Numbered from the stretch's first letter, positions 35,906 to 46,282 are shown. The stretch: 64,000 bases of DNA from Cytophagaceae bacterium (GCA_005791165.1 SXXW01000034.1:25833-89832), one strand, 5' to 3'. The notes: generated by a model from the letters alone, not told the origin. Translations and numbers: made by a program.

Positions 35906-38900
35906 TTAAAACGTTGCTGTTAATCCTAAATTGATAATCTTAGATTGTGGGTAATACTGGCCAGTAGAGCTCACAGTTTCAGGGTCAAAGATTTTTAATT
36001 TATCCCATGTAAACATATTTAGCCCGTTGGTATACAATCTACCGTTCTTTAAACCAATTTTACTCAATAATGTTTCAGGAAGATTATATCCGATTTCAAA
36101 GTTTTTCAAACGAATGTAATCTGAACTTCTCAACCAATATGTGTTATTAGCTGAAAAATATTGATCATTACGGTTAGCAATACGAGGATGTACGCTGCTA
36201 GGGTTTTCTACCGTCCAACGATTCTCATAAATGTCAGAGATGTAATTACCTATATTCCCCATTTCACCAGCACTGATGAATTGCATGGCTCCGGCTGCTC
36301 CTTGAAATAAGATCGTTAAATCAAAATTCTTGTAAGTAGCGCCGATATTTAATCCTCCTTGGAACAATGGCAATTGAGTGAAATCATTACGAACCATATC
36401 GTTCGGGTCGATTTTACCATCTCCATTCCAATCCTTGTATTTCATATCTCCTGGGCGCAAAGTATTCACAAGAGCTTTATAGCTTATCGTTGTTGCATCG
36501 ATATCCGCTTGATCCTTAAATACTCCATCGTATTGATAAACCATGAAAGTATTCATAGGTCTTCCCGTAGTACGTTGCCACTCAGGCGCACCTGGTGCCT
36601 CATCCCAGAATAAAACCTTATTCTTAGCATAACCACCATTTATACCCACATTGTATTTGAAATCACCGATTTGATTGCGATATCCAATGGTAAAATCAAA
36701 TCCTTTGTTTTCAACTTCTCCAATATTTTGAGCTGGCAATGTTAAACCTGTTGATTGAGGAACAGATGCATTTTTTTGCCAAAGAATATCGGTACGCTTG
36801 TTGTAGAAATAATCTAACTCAAAAGTTACCTTATCGTTAAACAATGAACCTTCTAAACCGATATCCGAGTTAGTAGCCACCTCCCATGTAATATCAGTAT
36901 TAGGAATTTTGGTCTCAAATAAAGTTTTAGTTTCTACGTTATTAATGATGTAACTTCTAAATCCATAAGTCGACAAATATTGATAAGAATCAATTTGGTC
37001 ATTACCCATTTGTCCCCAAGAACCTCTTAATTTCAAGAAATTAATGGCAGGCAATTGGTCCTTAATGAAACTTTCTTCCGACATCACCCAACCTAACATA
37101 CCGCCTGGGAAAAATCCATAACGAGTAGCTTCAGGGAAAATATCAGATCCGTCATAACGCCACAAGAATTCAGCTAAATACTTTTCTTTGAAGTTATAAG
37201 CCACACGACCAAAATAGTTCAAACGTGCACGCTCATAAGCACCACCACCATTATTTTTCTCTAAATCTCCACCAGCAAACATTTGATCTAAAGCCGGTGA
37301 AATGAAGAAACGACGATATGCATTAAAGTTATCTCCAACGATAGTTTCTCTGTTCGTTCCAGCCAATACCGTAATTCCATGGTCATTAAATTTACGCTCA
37401 TAAGTGGCAATAGCTCCTAGCAATATATTCAGTTGAGATTCATCACCTAATGTCAAGCGAGGCTCAGCAGGTCCACGTCTAGATGGTACCAATGTTGGAG
37501 TTTTTCCATCTGCCTCAAAAGTACTTCCTTTTTGATAAAGAGTCCAAGGGGTCTCCCAACGCTTCGTTGCACGGAAACGCTTATCTATCGCGGCAGTTCC
37601 TGTAAATTTCAAACCTTGAACCCAAGGAATTTTAACATCTAACTGGCCATTGGTTTGAAAATAACTTTGTTGATCACGGTCATACCCAGTTTGGTTAGTT
37701 GTAATAACCACTGGATTTTGTCCATTTTCAATATCAGGACCCGGTAAGCCGTTTGGCCAAAATGCTTGCTCTTGAGGTTTACCTCTCATTTGCATCCTAA
37801 AAATAGCTCCTGCTGACTGGGTTGGAAATCTACGATTTTCTTCACGTCCCAAAACACCAATAGACAAATTTATGTTTTCATTAATTTTAGCATCCAAATT
37901 TAAACGTAAATCATATTGCTGAAATCCTGTGGCTGAATTTTTATAAAAGGCATCTTGATTTTGATAGCCTAATGAAGCCAAATACCTGATATTTTCACTT
38001 CCTCCACTCATTTGCACATTATGGCGCGACTGAGGTGACCATGATTTTAACGTGGATTTGTACCAATCTGTATTTGGGTAAAGCCATGGATCAGAACCAT
38101 CTGCATATTTTTGAATGTCAGTTGGACTAAAAGGAGCTTTTCTACCATTGTAAACCCCTGTGGATTTATAAGCAGCAGTTGCCGCGCTCCACTGATTTGT
38201 TGGCAATTGATAGATATCCAAATCATTCAACATACCCACATATTGGGATGCATTAGTCAATCTAGGAATTACTGTAGGATCAGCAAAACCTTGATTGAAT
38301 GAGTAAGACAACTCTGGCTTTCCTGATTTTCCTTTTTTCGTTGTAATCAAAATAACTCCGTTCGCTGCACGCGCACCATAGATCGCTGCAGATGCATCTT
38401 TCAAGACCGAAATAGTCTCAATGTCTGCTGGATTGATACGATCTAAACCACCTGCACGATTTGGAATACCGTCTATTACGATAAGCGCAGCATTAGTTCG
38501 ATCACCCCCTAAAGTGTTGGCTCCACGAATACGAATGGTTGAACCATCATAACCTGGCTCTCCAGAACGGTTAACCGCAACTACCCCAGCCATACGACCA
38601 GCAAGTGAATTACTTAAGTTAACACTCGGCGATTTCTGTAAGTCTGATCCTTTAACGGATACAACTGATCCAGAAACTGTCGCCTTTTTCTGAACACCGT
38701 AACCTACGACAACTACCTCAGAAAGGCTTTTTGCATCAGGAGTAAGGGAAACATTGATAATGCTTTGATTCCCTACGGTCACTTCTTTACTTTCATAACT
38801 CACAAAAGTAAAAATGATTTTACTAGAACTACCAGGTACAGAAAGACTATACTTTCCATCTGCATTCGTCGAGGTTCCTTTATTGGTCTCCTTAACGATA

Positions 38901-39043
38901 ATGTTTACTCCGATCAAGGCCTCGCCTTTTTCATCGGTCACTTTACCTGTAATAGTTTGATTTTGGCCAAATGCCACCCAAGAACTGGAGAGCAGAAAGG
39001 CCAGCAAGTACAGTAACTTGCTGCGGTAAAAGTTTGATTTCAT
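35906..39043 (-). CDS. SusC/RagA family TonB-linked outer membrane protein
   Basis: A 1045-residue receptor (ATG at 39043, giving the signal peptide LLYLLAFLLSSSWVAFGQ). Order: carboxypeptidase D-regulatory-like domain (ITGKVTDEKGEALIGVNI), TonB box/plug (SEVVVVGYGVQKKATVSGSV, GVVAVNRSGEPGYDG, IRGANTL), SusC signature (VLKDASAAIYGARAANGVILITTK), and a 22-strand barrel ending LGLTATF with terminal Phe. It imports a ligand delivered by SusD, powered by TonB-ExbBD. The ORF is open further upstream, but a -7 box at 39158-39165 puts the start of transcription inside that extension. No ECF sigma/anti-sigma pair is adjacent. Confidence 0.95.
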   Translation of the reverse strand: MKSNFYRSKLLYLLAFLLSSSWVAFGQNQTITGKVTDEKGEALIGVNIIVKETNKGTSTNADGKYSLSVPGSSSKIIFTFVSYESKEVTVGNQSIINVSLTPDAKSLSEVVVVGYGVQKKATVSGSVVSVKGSDLQKSPSVNLSNSLAGRMAGVVAVNRSGEPGYDGSTIRIRGANTLGGDRTNAALIVIDGIPNRAGGLDRINPADIETISVLKDASAAIYGARAANGVILITTKKGKSGKPELSYSFNQGFADPTVIPRLTNASQYVGMLNDLDIYQLPTNQWSAATAAYKSTGVYNGRKAPFSPTDIQKYADGSDPWLYPNTDWYKSTLKSWSPQSRHNVQMSGGSENIRYLASLGYQNQDAFYKNSATGFQQYDLRLNLDAKINENINLSIGVLGREENRRFPTQSAGAIFRMQMRGKPQEQAFWPNGLPGPDIENGQNPVVITTNQTGYDRDQQSYFQTNGQLDVKIPWVQGLKFTGTAAIDKRFRATKRWETPWTLYQKGSTFEADGKTPTLVPSRRGPAEPRLTLGDESQLNILLGAIATYERKFNDHGITVLAGTNRETIVGDNFNAYRRFFISPALDQMFAGGDLEKNNGGGAYERARLNYFGRVAYNFKEKYLAEFLWRYDGSDIFPEATRYGFFPGGMLGWVMSEESFIKDQLPAINFLKLRGSWGQMGNDQIDSYQYLSTYGFRSYIINNVETKTLFETKIPNTDITWEVATNSDIGLEGSLFNDKVTFELDYFYNKRTDILWQKNASVPQSTGLTLPAQNIGEVENKGFDFTIGYRNQIGDFKYNVGINGGYAKNKVLFWDEAPGAPEWQRTTGRPMNTFMVYQYDGVFKDQADIDATTISYKALVNTLRPGDMKYKDWNGDGKIDPNDMVRNDFTQLPLFQGGLNIGATYKNFDLTILFQGAAGAMQFISAGEMGNIGNYISDIYENRWTVENPSSVHPRIANRNDQYFSANNTYWLRSSDYIRLKNFEIGYNLPETLLSKIGLKNGRLYTNGLNMFTWDKLKIFDPETVSSTGQYYPQSKIINLGLTATF

Positions 39044-39157
39044 AAAATGGTGTTTAAAATGTTTAATCGACGTAATGGTTAAATTCATCGACTTTGAAAG
39101 GGGTGAAGTTATGTAGACTTTTTTGAAAAAAAACATTTGTTTGCGAAAAAAATGCTT

Positions 39158-39165
39158 CAAAACTA
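39158..39165 (-). promoter_or_regulatory. -7 box (TAGTTTTG) before susC; content of the 39044-39374 gap
   Basis: An exact minus-strand TAnnTTTG match about 115 bases before the susC ATG implies a long 5' UTR. I see no -33 TTTG at the right distance. The 331-base gap 39044-39374 otherwise holds the terminator of the M1 peptidase gene (39287-39329) and AT-rich sequence without further recognisable signals. Confidence 0.45.
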
Positions 39166-39286
39166 TTTAAAGGCACTTTTTTGAAGAGGATAGTGGGCCA
39201 TTTATATTTTAATAGTCATAAAAAAAGTGACTTAAATGGTAATAAAACTTTAAATAATACTATAAAATTTCTTTTGAAAAAAGATT

Positions 39287-39329
39287 AAAAAAAAACCGAC
39301 CTAGCTCATAAAAATATGGCTAGGTCGGT
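39287..39329 (-). terminator. Terminator after the M1 peptidase gene
   Basis: A perfect 11-bp stem, ACCGACCTAGC (39295-39305) with GCTAGGTCGGT (39319-39329), has a 13-base loop. On the minus strand it is followed by eight T residues. Confidence 0.93.
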
Positions 39330-39374
39330 ATTGAATTTTGGATTTGACCCCAAAACCGAAAAAATTACGGTTGG

Positions 39375-41327
39375 CTAATTTCCTCTAGGTGCTCTAAAAA
39401 CCGTAGGCCTCCAAATATCATTTTTACTATTGATATCTGGGAACACATGATCTGGATCAATTGTCACTGACTTGATCGGGATGGTCGTTGACGTTCTAAA
39501 GGTCCAAGAACTACCTCTTTGCCATATTTCAACTGGAAAAGTAAAACGTTCTTTCGCCCCACTAACTAATTCCACATCCACCACAGCTGGCATAGCCATC
39601 TTTTCCATATTTTCAATGGTTATCAAAGCACCTTTTGCTGGATCTTGTTCGATGTAATCCACATCCTTAACCGATTGATCTAGACGCCACAATTCGTAAA
39701 ACCAAGATTTCCAGAACCAACCCAAGTCCTCGCCCGCTCCATCTTCCATCGCCTTAAAAAAGTCGAGTGGCGTAGGATGTTTAAAGGCCCAATGTTTGAT
39801 ATAGTTCTTAAACGCATAATCAAAACGATCCGCACCTAAGATATTTTCACGTAAAATCTTTAAGCCTATGCCTGGTTTATTATAGGCTTCCCAACCTAAA
39901 TTCATGGGCTGAATGACATCAGGAATCGAAATGATGGGATCCGCATATTCCCTAAACATTCTAGGGGCAATTTGATGCATATCCATTTTCTGACTTTTAA
40001 ACTCTCCTTTATTAAAGGCGTCCATGGAATAAAAGTTAATGAATGTATTGAAACCTTCGTCCATCCAAGGAAACTTACGCTCATTAGAACCCACAATCAT
40101 TGGAAACCAGTTGTGCCCAAACTCATGATCTGTAACTCCCATCAGGGCGCGCGTTTGATCGCGGTACCCACAAAAAATAATCCCAGGATATTCCATACCC
40201 GAAACGATACCCGCCACATTCGTCGCTACCGGATAGGTATATTCGTAAAGCCAATTAGAGTAATATTCAATCGACGCTTTCACATATTCCGTCGAACGTC
40301 CCCAAGCATTTTGCCCGTTGGACTCCACCGGATAAACCGAAACAGCCATGGACTTTTTACCACTGGGTAAATTGATTCTTGACGCATCCAAAATAAATGA
40401 TTTTGAAGTGGCAAAAGCGACATCACGGGCATTTAAACATTTAAATTTCCAAGTCAATCGGTCTTTTGCAGGTCTTGAAGCTGGATTTAACACCTCCTCA
40501 GCAGAACGAATCACAACTGTCGTTTCAGACTGTGCCGCCAAAGCCCATTTTTTCACTTGGTCCGATGTATAAACCTCCGTAGGATTAACGAGTTCTCCAG
40601 ATCCTACTACGATATGTGAGGCTGGTACATTGATTGAATACTCAAAATTTCCATATTCCAAATAAAATTCACCTGCACCTAAATAAGGCAAGACGTTCCA
40701 GCCTTCTATATCGTCATATACACACATCCTTGGAAACCATTGGGCCACTGTGAAAATTGCGCCATTTTTAGTTTCTTGGATACCCATTCGGTCATGGCCG
40801 TTCGCCGGAGACTTAAACGAATAAACGATTTTAATTTTGGCTACACCCACTTTCTCAGCCATAGGTTGGGCTAAACGAATTTGCATCCGCGTATCTTCCA
40901 CCACATAATTTGCTGGTTTCCCATCCACCATTACACTCTCAATTTGATACCCTCCTTCAAAACCTATATTTCCAAATCTACCTCCTGAAACGGGAGTGCT
41001 TTTGCCTCCACGCGATTTAGTCGAGAATGAATTTTGGTCTAATTGCAACCATAAAAAAGGCAATTTATCCGGTGAGTTATTTTTATAAGTCATCTCCACT
41101 TCCCCCGAAATTTTACGAGCTTCTTCATCTAAAGATGCGGATATTTTATAGTCGACCGAGTTTTGCCAATACGTAGGCCCCGGAATACCAGAACCCGAAC
41201 GAGCCGAAGAAGCTGGACCATAATTCCAAAGTGGATGAAATAATTCATAGGCATTATATGTCGACTTGCTTTGTCCCAAAGCTGAAAATGCCACAAAAAA
41301 TAAAATGACTAATGTATTTTTAAACAT
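39375..41327 (-). CDS. M1-family zinc aminopeptidase, exported
   Basis: A 650-residue protein with signal peptide ([19 protein letters not shown]). The gluzincin active site is complete: [10 protein letters not shown] with, 18 residues on, the third ligand Glu in [23 protein letters not shown] is the counterpart of the GxMEN exopeptidase motif, altered so that Asn is replaced (MEYP). This suggests unusual N-terminus recognition, a variation common in Bacteroidota homologues. It probably digests peptides in the periplasm. It starts 23 bases after the acyl-CoA dehydrogenase gene and is closed by a strong terminator. Confidence 0.9.
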   Translation of the reverse strand: MFKNTLVILFFVAFSALGQSKSTYNAYELFHPLWNYGPASSARSGSGIPGPTYWQNSVDYKISASLDEEARKISGEVEMTYKNNSPDKLPFLWLQLDQNSFSTKSRGGKSTPVSGGRFGNIGFEGGYQIESVMVDGKPANYVVEDTRMQIRLAQPMAEKVGVAKIKIVYSFKSPANGHDRMGIQETKNGAIFTVAQWFPRMCVYDDIEGWNVLPYLGAGEFYLEYGNFEYSINVPASHIVVGSGELVNPTEVYTSDQVKKWALAAQSETTVVIRSAEEVLNPASRPAKDRLTWKFKCLNARDVAFATSKSFILDASRINLPSGKKSMAVSVYPVESNGQNAWGRSTEYVKASIEYYSNWLYEYTYPVATNVAGIVSGMEYPGIIFCGYRDQTRALMGVTDHEFGHNWFPMIVGSNERKFPWMDEGFNTFINFYSMDAFNKGEFKSQKMDMHQIAPRMFREYADPIISIPDVIQPMNLGWEAYNKPGIGLKILRENILGADRFDYAFKNYIKHWAFKHPTPLDFFKAMEDGAGEDLGWFWKSWFYELWRLDQSVKDVDYIEQDPAKGALITIENMEKMAMPAVVDVELVSGAKERFTFPVEIWQRGSSWTFRTSTTIPIKSVTIDPDHVFPDINSKNDIWRPTVFRAPRGN

Positions 41328-41350
41328 GATCGATTTTTTTAGAAAATAAA

Positions 41351-43129
41351 TTAAAAAATAGTTAATATTTCATCGTCCATTAAACGTTTACTTAAACCTA
41401 AAGCTTTAGGAACCTCATAATGGAAGAAAAATTTCATCGTATGAATTTTATCTTGGTAAAAAGCTAGCTCATCTGCACTTAAGCCACCTGCTTTTATGGC
41501 AGCCGCAGCTACATTTCCTTGTTTTAGCCATTGCCATGCCACCGTAACTATACCAAACAATTCCATATACAACGTGGAATCAGCCAAATAAATATCAAAT
41601 TTTCCTTGCATCGCAATGCCTAATTTGTGCATGGTCACCTTGGTTAAATTGGCCACTTCCGCTTCTAAAATATCCGCATATTTAGCCACCAAATCAGAAG
41701 ATTTACCTGATTCAATATCTTTTGCGATCCATTTCCCTAAGATTTGAAGCGCCTGACCATTGTTTGAAGGGATGCCTCTGCCCAACAAAGTAAGGCCGTG
41801 AATTCCGGTGGTTCCTTCATATATAGACATAATCCGAACGTCTCTCGCCATTTGTTCCAAAGGAAAATCTTCTGTATACCCATAACCTCCTAATACTTGA
41901 AGTCCTTGGTTAACCGCTAATGTTCCCATTTCAGCTGGATACGTTTTAGCGACGGTCGTCATTAGATCTAACAACAATTGGGCCTCCGCCTGCTCCTCAC
42001 CTTCCGCGCACTTAGTTAAATCATCCCAAAGTAGACATTGGAAAAGCAATCCCATGGATCCTTCGATAATGGCTTTTTGGAAATACAACATTCGCTGTAC
42101 ATCTGGGTGATTTTTAATTAAAGTCGGCGGAGTATTGGGATCTTTATTGGTCAATAAACGACCCTGAGATCTTTCGTTTGCATATTGCTTAGAGAAATGA
42201 TAGGCGGCTGAAGCAATATAGGCACCACCCATACCCACTCCGATTCGCGCCTCATTCATCATCTGAAACATGTATTTTAGGCCTTTGTTGGGCTCGCCAA
42301 CTAAATAACCTATAGAGGCTGCTTTATCTCCAAAGGATAAATGAAGTGCCGGTGTAGCTTTTTGGCCCATTTTATGGTAGACCCCTAAAGAAACCACCTC
42401 ATTTTGAACCAATTGGCCATTTTCCATGCGTTTTTTAGGCACGACAAGAAGGGAAATTCCTTTTGTACCCGCAGGAGCACCCTCCAATCTAGCTAAAACT
42501 AAGTGGATGATATTTTCAGAAAAGTGATTGTCTCCTCCTGAAATAAATATTTTTTGACCTTTGATGGAATAGGTTCCATCTCCTAAATCTTTGGCAGATG
42601 TAGTAACGTCGTTCAACGAGCTTCCTGCTTGAGGTTCAGTTAAACACATCGTACCAGCCCATTTGCCAGAAAGCATGTTAGGGACAAATTTATCTGCTAA
42701 TTCTTTTGAACCAAAAGACGCAATTAAATGTGCCGCACCATGCGAAAGACCGGTAAACATGACAATCGAATTATGCGCCGCACCCCGAATGAATTCATGT
42801 GCACCGCCTATTAATGATGGCAATTGCTGACCCCCATGCTCAAGATCAAATGTGACACCAATCATCCCCGACTCGCCCATCTCCTTCATGTAAGGCTCAA
42901 CTCCTGGATGCACTTGTACCACACCATCCACTAATTCCGCTGCCTTCCGGTCTGAATCGACATAAATGGGACGCAAGTATTTCTCGGCAATTAAATCAGC
43001 TGAATCCAATAACATGTCAAACATGTCAGGTGTGTAATCTGCAAAGCGAGGATATTTACAAAGGGAAGCACTATCAAAAACCTCCTTTAAAAGGAAGTCG
43101 AGATTCCGACGGTCGTATTCTTTAGCCAT
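41351..43129 (-). CDS. Acyl-CoA dehydrogenase, long (about 590 aa) type
   Basis: A 592-residue FAD enzyme. Residues about 40-450 carry the acyl-CoA dehydrogenase fold: [32 protein letters not shown], and the FAD/dimer region [36 protein letters not shown] with the catalytic Glu in YEGT. The extra C-terminal domain is that of the AcdA/PaaE-like Bacteroidota enzymes (DUF1974-free). It should oxidise acyl-CoA to enoyl-CoA in beta-oxidation, passing electrons to ETF. Neither ETF nor other fad genes are in the window. Confidence 0.93.
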   Translation of the reverse strand: MAKEYDRRNLDFLLKEVFDSASLCKYPRFADYTPDMFDMLLDSADLIAEKYLRPIYVDSDRKAAELVDGVVQVHPGVEPYMKEMGESGMIGVTFDLEHGGQQLPSLIGGAHEFIRGAAHNSIVMFTGLSHGAAHLIASFGSKELADKFVPNMLSGKWAGTMCLTEPQAGSSLNDVTTSAKDLGDGTYSIKGQKIFISGGDNHFSENIIHLVLARLEGAPAGTKGISLLVVPKKRMENGQLVQNEVVSLGVYHKMGQKATPALHLSFGDKAASIGYLVGEPNKGLKYMFQMMNEARIGVGMGGAYIASAAYHFSKQYANERSQGRLLTNKDPNTPPTLIKNHPDVQRMLYFQKAIIEGSMGLLFQCLLWDDLTKCAEGEEQAEAQLLLDLMTTVAKTYPAEMGTLAVNQGLQVLGGYGYTEDFPLEQMARDVRIMSIYEGTTGIHGLTLLGRGIPSNNGQALQILGKWIAKDIESGKSSDLVAKYADILEAEVANLTKVTMHKLGIAMQGKFDIYLADSTLYMELFGIVTVAWQWLKQGNVAAAAIKAGGLSADELAFYQDKIHTMKFFFHYEVPKALGLSKRLMDDEILTIF

Positions 43130-43279
43130 AATTTTTTAAGTATTTGAAACAAATTTGCAGAGAAAAAATATATTATGCAAGCATACTATATTTTTGTTGA
43201 TTGTTATCATAATTTAAATTCGACAGACAGTGATTTGTCTCATTTGATCATTTAATTTTTTTTATTAAAATGAGATTGC

Positions 43280-43501
43280 TTATGGTAATGGATCATAGCC
43301 ACTGCCTCCCCAGGGATGGCAACTGGATATACGCCGAATGGCCATTCTAAATCCCTTGAAAAATCCGTATTTCAATAATGCTTGTTTTGAATATTCGGAG
43401 CAAGTCGGTTGGTACCGACACGAATTAGGCAAAAATGGAGATATCATTCCTTGGTACATGCGAATTAAACCCAAAAAGATAAATTTCAATATCGTGCCCA
43501 A
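43280..43501 (-). CDS. yidD: Membrane protein insertion efficiency factor YidD
   Basis: A 73-residue protein with the complete YidD signature: IRMYQGMISPFLPNSCRY, PTCSEYSKQALLKYG and a C-terminal SCHPWGGSGYDPLP with the conserved Cys residues. YidD helps YidC insert inner-membrane proteins. No ATG precedes the conserved region: upstream codons run to a stop, so the start must be a TTG at 43501 or 43489. The usual rpmH-rnpA-yidC neighbours are absent. It is divergent from the serine hydrolase gene. Confidence 0.93.
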   Translation of the reverse strand: MGTILKFIFLGLIRMYQGMISPFLPNSCRYQPTCSEYSKQALLKYGFFKGFRMAIRRISSCHPWGGSGYDPLP

Positions 43502-43609
43502 TTTTTTCCCTGGAATTATTTTGCTTTCGTTTATTTGTTAATTAAAAGAAGCGAAGATTTGATATAAACGCTAATTTAAATAAATTGCCTTAAATATTTT
43601 CCAACCAAT

Positions 43610-44845
43610 ATGCCGAAAATTGCTAAGAGTTCTAAACTAATACTCATATTATCGACCTTTATGTTAATCGGTCTATTAGCAAGTTCTCATCAAACTAGGA
43701 GTTTCTTTCATTCAAAAACAAAAATAGAGTTAAAAAACGACAGTATTAGTTTACTTTTTGACCCAAAAATAGCGGAACAAAAATCCATCAAATTGGATAC
43801 TTTTTTCAAAAAACTCCAACAAAACACCGGATTCAACGGGGCTGTTTTAATTTCTCAATACGGAAAAGTAATTTATAATAAATCATTTGGCTACGCCAAC
43901 TATTTCACAAAAACACCCATCAATAGCCACACCCATTTCCAGTTGGCCTCCGTGTCCAAGCAATTTACCGCTGTGGCCATCATGCAGTTGAAGGAAAAAA
44001 ACTTATTAGGCTACGACGATCCTATTTATAAACACATTCAAGGTTTCCCATACGATTCTAGCTTAACCATTCGGAGTTTATTGACCCATCGTTCCGGCCT
44101 TTCTGATTATGCCTACAACATGGATAAAATGTATGATAAGAAAGTTCCACTGACCAATCAAAAAGTTGTGGAAATGATGATTCGTTTAAAACCCCATATT
44201 GATTATCGGCCTAACGCACGTTTCAACTACAATAACACAAACTATATGTTATTGGCTTATATCGTGGAAAAATTAAGTGGCGAGAATTTTAGAACCTACG
44301 TCAAGAAAAATATTTTCGAACCAGCAGGCATGAAGGAAACATTTATCTACGATCCATTGCATCCAGAAATGCTGAAAACTGCAGCCACGGGATATGTGCC
44401 AAGGCGTGGAGGGCCTGCCGTTTCTGACTTTAATCACTTAGATGGAGTGACGGGCGATAAAGGGATTTACTCCACCGTTGAAGATCTGCATCTATGGGAC
44501 AGCGCTTTAAATGAAGAAAAATTAGTAAAATCAAGCACTTTGGAGGAAGCCTTCACTCCTCAACACACCATACCTACTACCCTACCGAAAAACTATGGAT
44601 TTGGTTGGCGCCTGACGCAACTCGATAATGGTGAGTGGCTTACCTATCACACAGGATGGTGGCATGGGTTTAAAAATTACTATCTTCACAATCCAAAAGA
44701 TAATTCATCCATCATAATTTTGGGTAATATGGCTGGACATTCTTTGGGAAGAGTTAACGTTGTTCAATCCATTTTGTACCCAGAAAAAGCAAATTTATTT
44801 ATGAAAGGGGAGGCACTTCCATTAGAATTCACCTCTGGCAACTAA
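43610..44845 (+). CDS. Serine hydrolase, class C beta-lactamase/PBP-like
   Basis: A 411-residue protein with an N-terminal hydrophobic segment (residues about 10-27, signal or anchor). The beta-lactamase (PF00144) active site is visible: SxxK in LASVSKQFTA, YxN in RFNYNNTNYM, and HTG in TYHTGWWHGF replacing KTG. Members include D-aminopeptidases, esterases and carboxypeptidases; true beta-lactamase activity is uncertain. It acts outside the cytoplasm. A small exported NTF2-like protein starts 12 bases downstream. Confidence 0.88.
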   Translation: MPKIAKSSKLILILSTFMLIGLLASSHQTRSFFHSKTKIELKNDSISLLFDPKIAEQKSIKLDTFFKKLQQNTGFNGAVLISQYGKVIYNKSFGYANYFTKTPINSHTHFQLASVSKQFTAVAIMQLKEKNLLGYDDPIYKHIQGFPYDSSLTIRSLLTHRSGLSDYAYNMDKMYDKKVPLTNQKVVEMMIRLKPHIDYRPNARFNYNNTNYMLLAYIVEKLSGENFRTYVKKNIFEPAGMKETFIYDPLHPEMLKTAATGYVPRRGGPAVSDFNHLDGVTGDKGIYSTVEDLHLWDSALNEEKLVKSSTLEEAFTPQHTIPTTLPKNYGFGWRLTQLDNGEWLTYHTGWWHGFKNYYLHNPKDNSSIIILGNMAGHSLGRVNVVQSILYPEKANLFMKGEALPLEFTSGN

Positions 44846-44856
44846 TTCAATACCTT

Positions 44857-45366
44857 ATGAAAAATTTCATCTTATTTACAATCGCATGGTCTTGCTTAAG
44901 TATTTCAAGCTTTGCCCAAACAGATGATGACGCGATCAAATCGACCATCAATACCTATTTCGACGGATTCACCAAAGGCGATTCGGCAAGTTTAAATAAA
45001 GCATTCTACTCGGGTGCCTTATTAAGAAACCTAAATACATCCACTGGAAGAGTTCAGGACTCTCCCGTAAAAATCTTTATAAGTAAAATGCCAGCAGGTG
45101 GAGTTAAGGCCACTGGAAAATTAATTTCCTATTCGTATGCAGGAACCTCGGGAATTGCGACTGTTGAGTTACAATTTGCCGATTTCAAATACATTGATTT
45201 ATTAAGTTTATTGAAGATTAATGATCAATGGAAAATTGTTTGTAGGGTCTACAGCCGAGTAGAATCGGATGTCCAATTAAAAGGATCTGCTGCTACAGAT
45301 GCAGTTGCTGCTCCGGCCAAAAAGAATTCCGCGAATGCGAAACCAAAAAAGAATGATGGTTGGTAA
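44857..45366 (+). CDS. Exported NTF2-like (lumazine-binding-2 type) protein
   Basis: A 169-residue protein with signal peptide (MKNFILFTIAWSCLSISSFAQ). The mature part (about residues 24-140) reads as a SnoaL/NTF2-like cone: AIKSTINTYFDGFTKGDSASLNKAF, then IATVELQFADFKYIDLLSLLKINDQWKIV in shorter conserved blocks. The tail is Ala/Lys-rich and low in complexity. No catalytic residues can be assigned. It forms a unit with the serine hydrolase gene 12 bases upstream and ends at a strong bidirectional terminator. Confidence 0.75.
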   Translation: MKNFILFTIAWSCLSISSFAQTDDDAIKSTINTYFDGFTKGDSASLNKAFYSGALLRNLNTSTGRVQDSPVKIFISKMPAGGVKATGKLISYSYAGTSGIATVELQFADFKYIDLLSLLKINDQWKIVCRVYSRVESDVQLKGSAATDAVAAPAKKNSANAKPKKNDGW

Positions 45367-45400
45367 AACCCAAATTAAAATCCTACTCCTATAAAACACC

Positions 45401-45436
45401 AAAGGGAGGTCTTCATCTGAAGACCTCCCTTTTATT
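45401..45436. terminator. Bidirectional terminator between the NTF2-like and inositol oxygenase genes
   Basis: A near-perfect long stem (AAAGGGAGGTCTTCA, 45401-45415, with TGAAGACCTCCCTTT, 45418-45432) has A-rich sequence on the left and a T run on the right. It serves both converging genes. Confidence 0.93.
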
Positions 45437-45454
45437 TTTGATCGTTTAAAATCC

Positions 45455-46282
45455 TTACCAGTAGATAGGACCTTTGCCTAAATACTTTTCAGCAATGGGC
45501 ATATAATAAGACTTTAATTCTTCGAAATTAGGGACTTCAGGAGATTTCGTATATAAATCATATTGGTTGAAATCCTTAATCCACTCTAGATATTGAGCAT
45601 CCTTTTCATTCAATAATGCTTGGTAACTTCCACCGGTATGCCATGGGTAAAATGAATGAAAACGAATCATCGCCATTCCAGCCTCAGGAATTGTATTCGT
45701 AGGATGATTTTTCAATACTTGGTATAAATATTCATCGTGACCCCACGCTAATTCTAAATTATCTAAACCACAACCCGGATTATAAATACCTAATTCTGAG
45801 TTGTAACGGTCGACTAACATATCCGGGTTTTCCTGATTGAACTCTGGGTACACACATGTATCAGGCAATTTACAACCTACGACAAATACATCGCCAACTA
45901 ATCCCCATTGCTCAGCTTGGCTCGTTCCATCCTCATCTGAACCAAATAAATACATGGCTTTTCCTAAATCATGGATTAATCCAACCAATTGCATCCAATC
46001 TGGACGACCATCTTGGCGAATTCCTTCAGCAGATTGCAATAAGTGAATAATATTAGGGAGATTTAAATCCGGATCGCTCACGTCAATTAATGCGTTTAAG
46101 CGATCCATCATATCCCATAAATCCATCGGACGCTCAAAAGTCAAATACTTCTTTTTCATCCTTTGAACGTAATCATAAGTCTGGCGCGTACGCATCTTGT
46201 AATAATGATCCTTTACGGCTGCAGTAATATCGCCTTGCTCGTAATTACGAAATTCGGATTTTTCTTTAAATATAGTTTCCAT
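45455..46282 (-). CDS. Inositol oxygenase (MIOX)
   Basis: A 275-residue homologue of myo-inositol oxygenase, a di-iron enzyme that cleaves myo-inositol to D-glucuronate with O2. The HD-domain iron ligands of the animal enzyme are all recognisable: His in NIIHLLQSAEG, His-Asp in GLIHDLGKAM, His in WGHDEYLYQV, His in IRFHSFYPWH and Asp in DFNQYDLYTKS. The length matches eukaryotic MIOX (about 285). It is monocistronic, with a terminator downstream. No uronate isomerase or other glucuronate gene is nearby, so the fate of the product is not shown here. Confidence 0.92.
   Translation of the reverse strand: METIFKEKSEFRNYEQGDITAAVKDHYYKMRTRQTYDYVQRMKKKYLTFERPMDLWDMMDRLNALIDVSDPDLNLPNIIHLLQSAEGIRQDGRPDWMQLVGLIHDLGKAMYLFGSDEDGTSQAEQWGLVGDVFVVGCKLPDTCVYPEFNQENPDMLVDRYNSELGIYNPGCGLDNLELAWGHDEYLYQVLKNHPTNTIPEAGMAMIRFHSFYPWHTGGSYQALLNEKDAQYLEWIKDFNQYDLYTKSPEVPNFEELKSYYMPIAEKYLGKGPIYW

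Noticed and set aside
39044..39160. N-terminal extension of SusC
   Set aside because: The extension would precede a perfectly normal signal peptide at 39043; a promoter box lies just upstream.
39972..40370. 132-codon open frame antisense to the M1 peptidase
   Set aside because: The overlapping gene has a complete active site; the antisense translation shows no family motif or signal.
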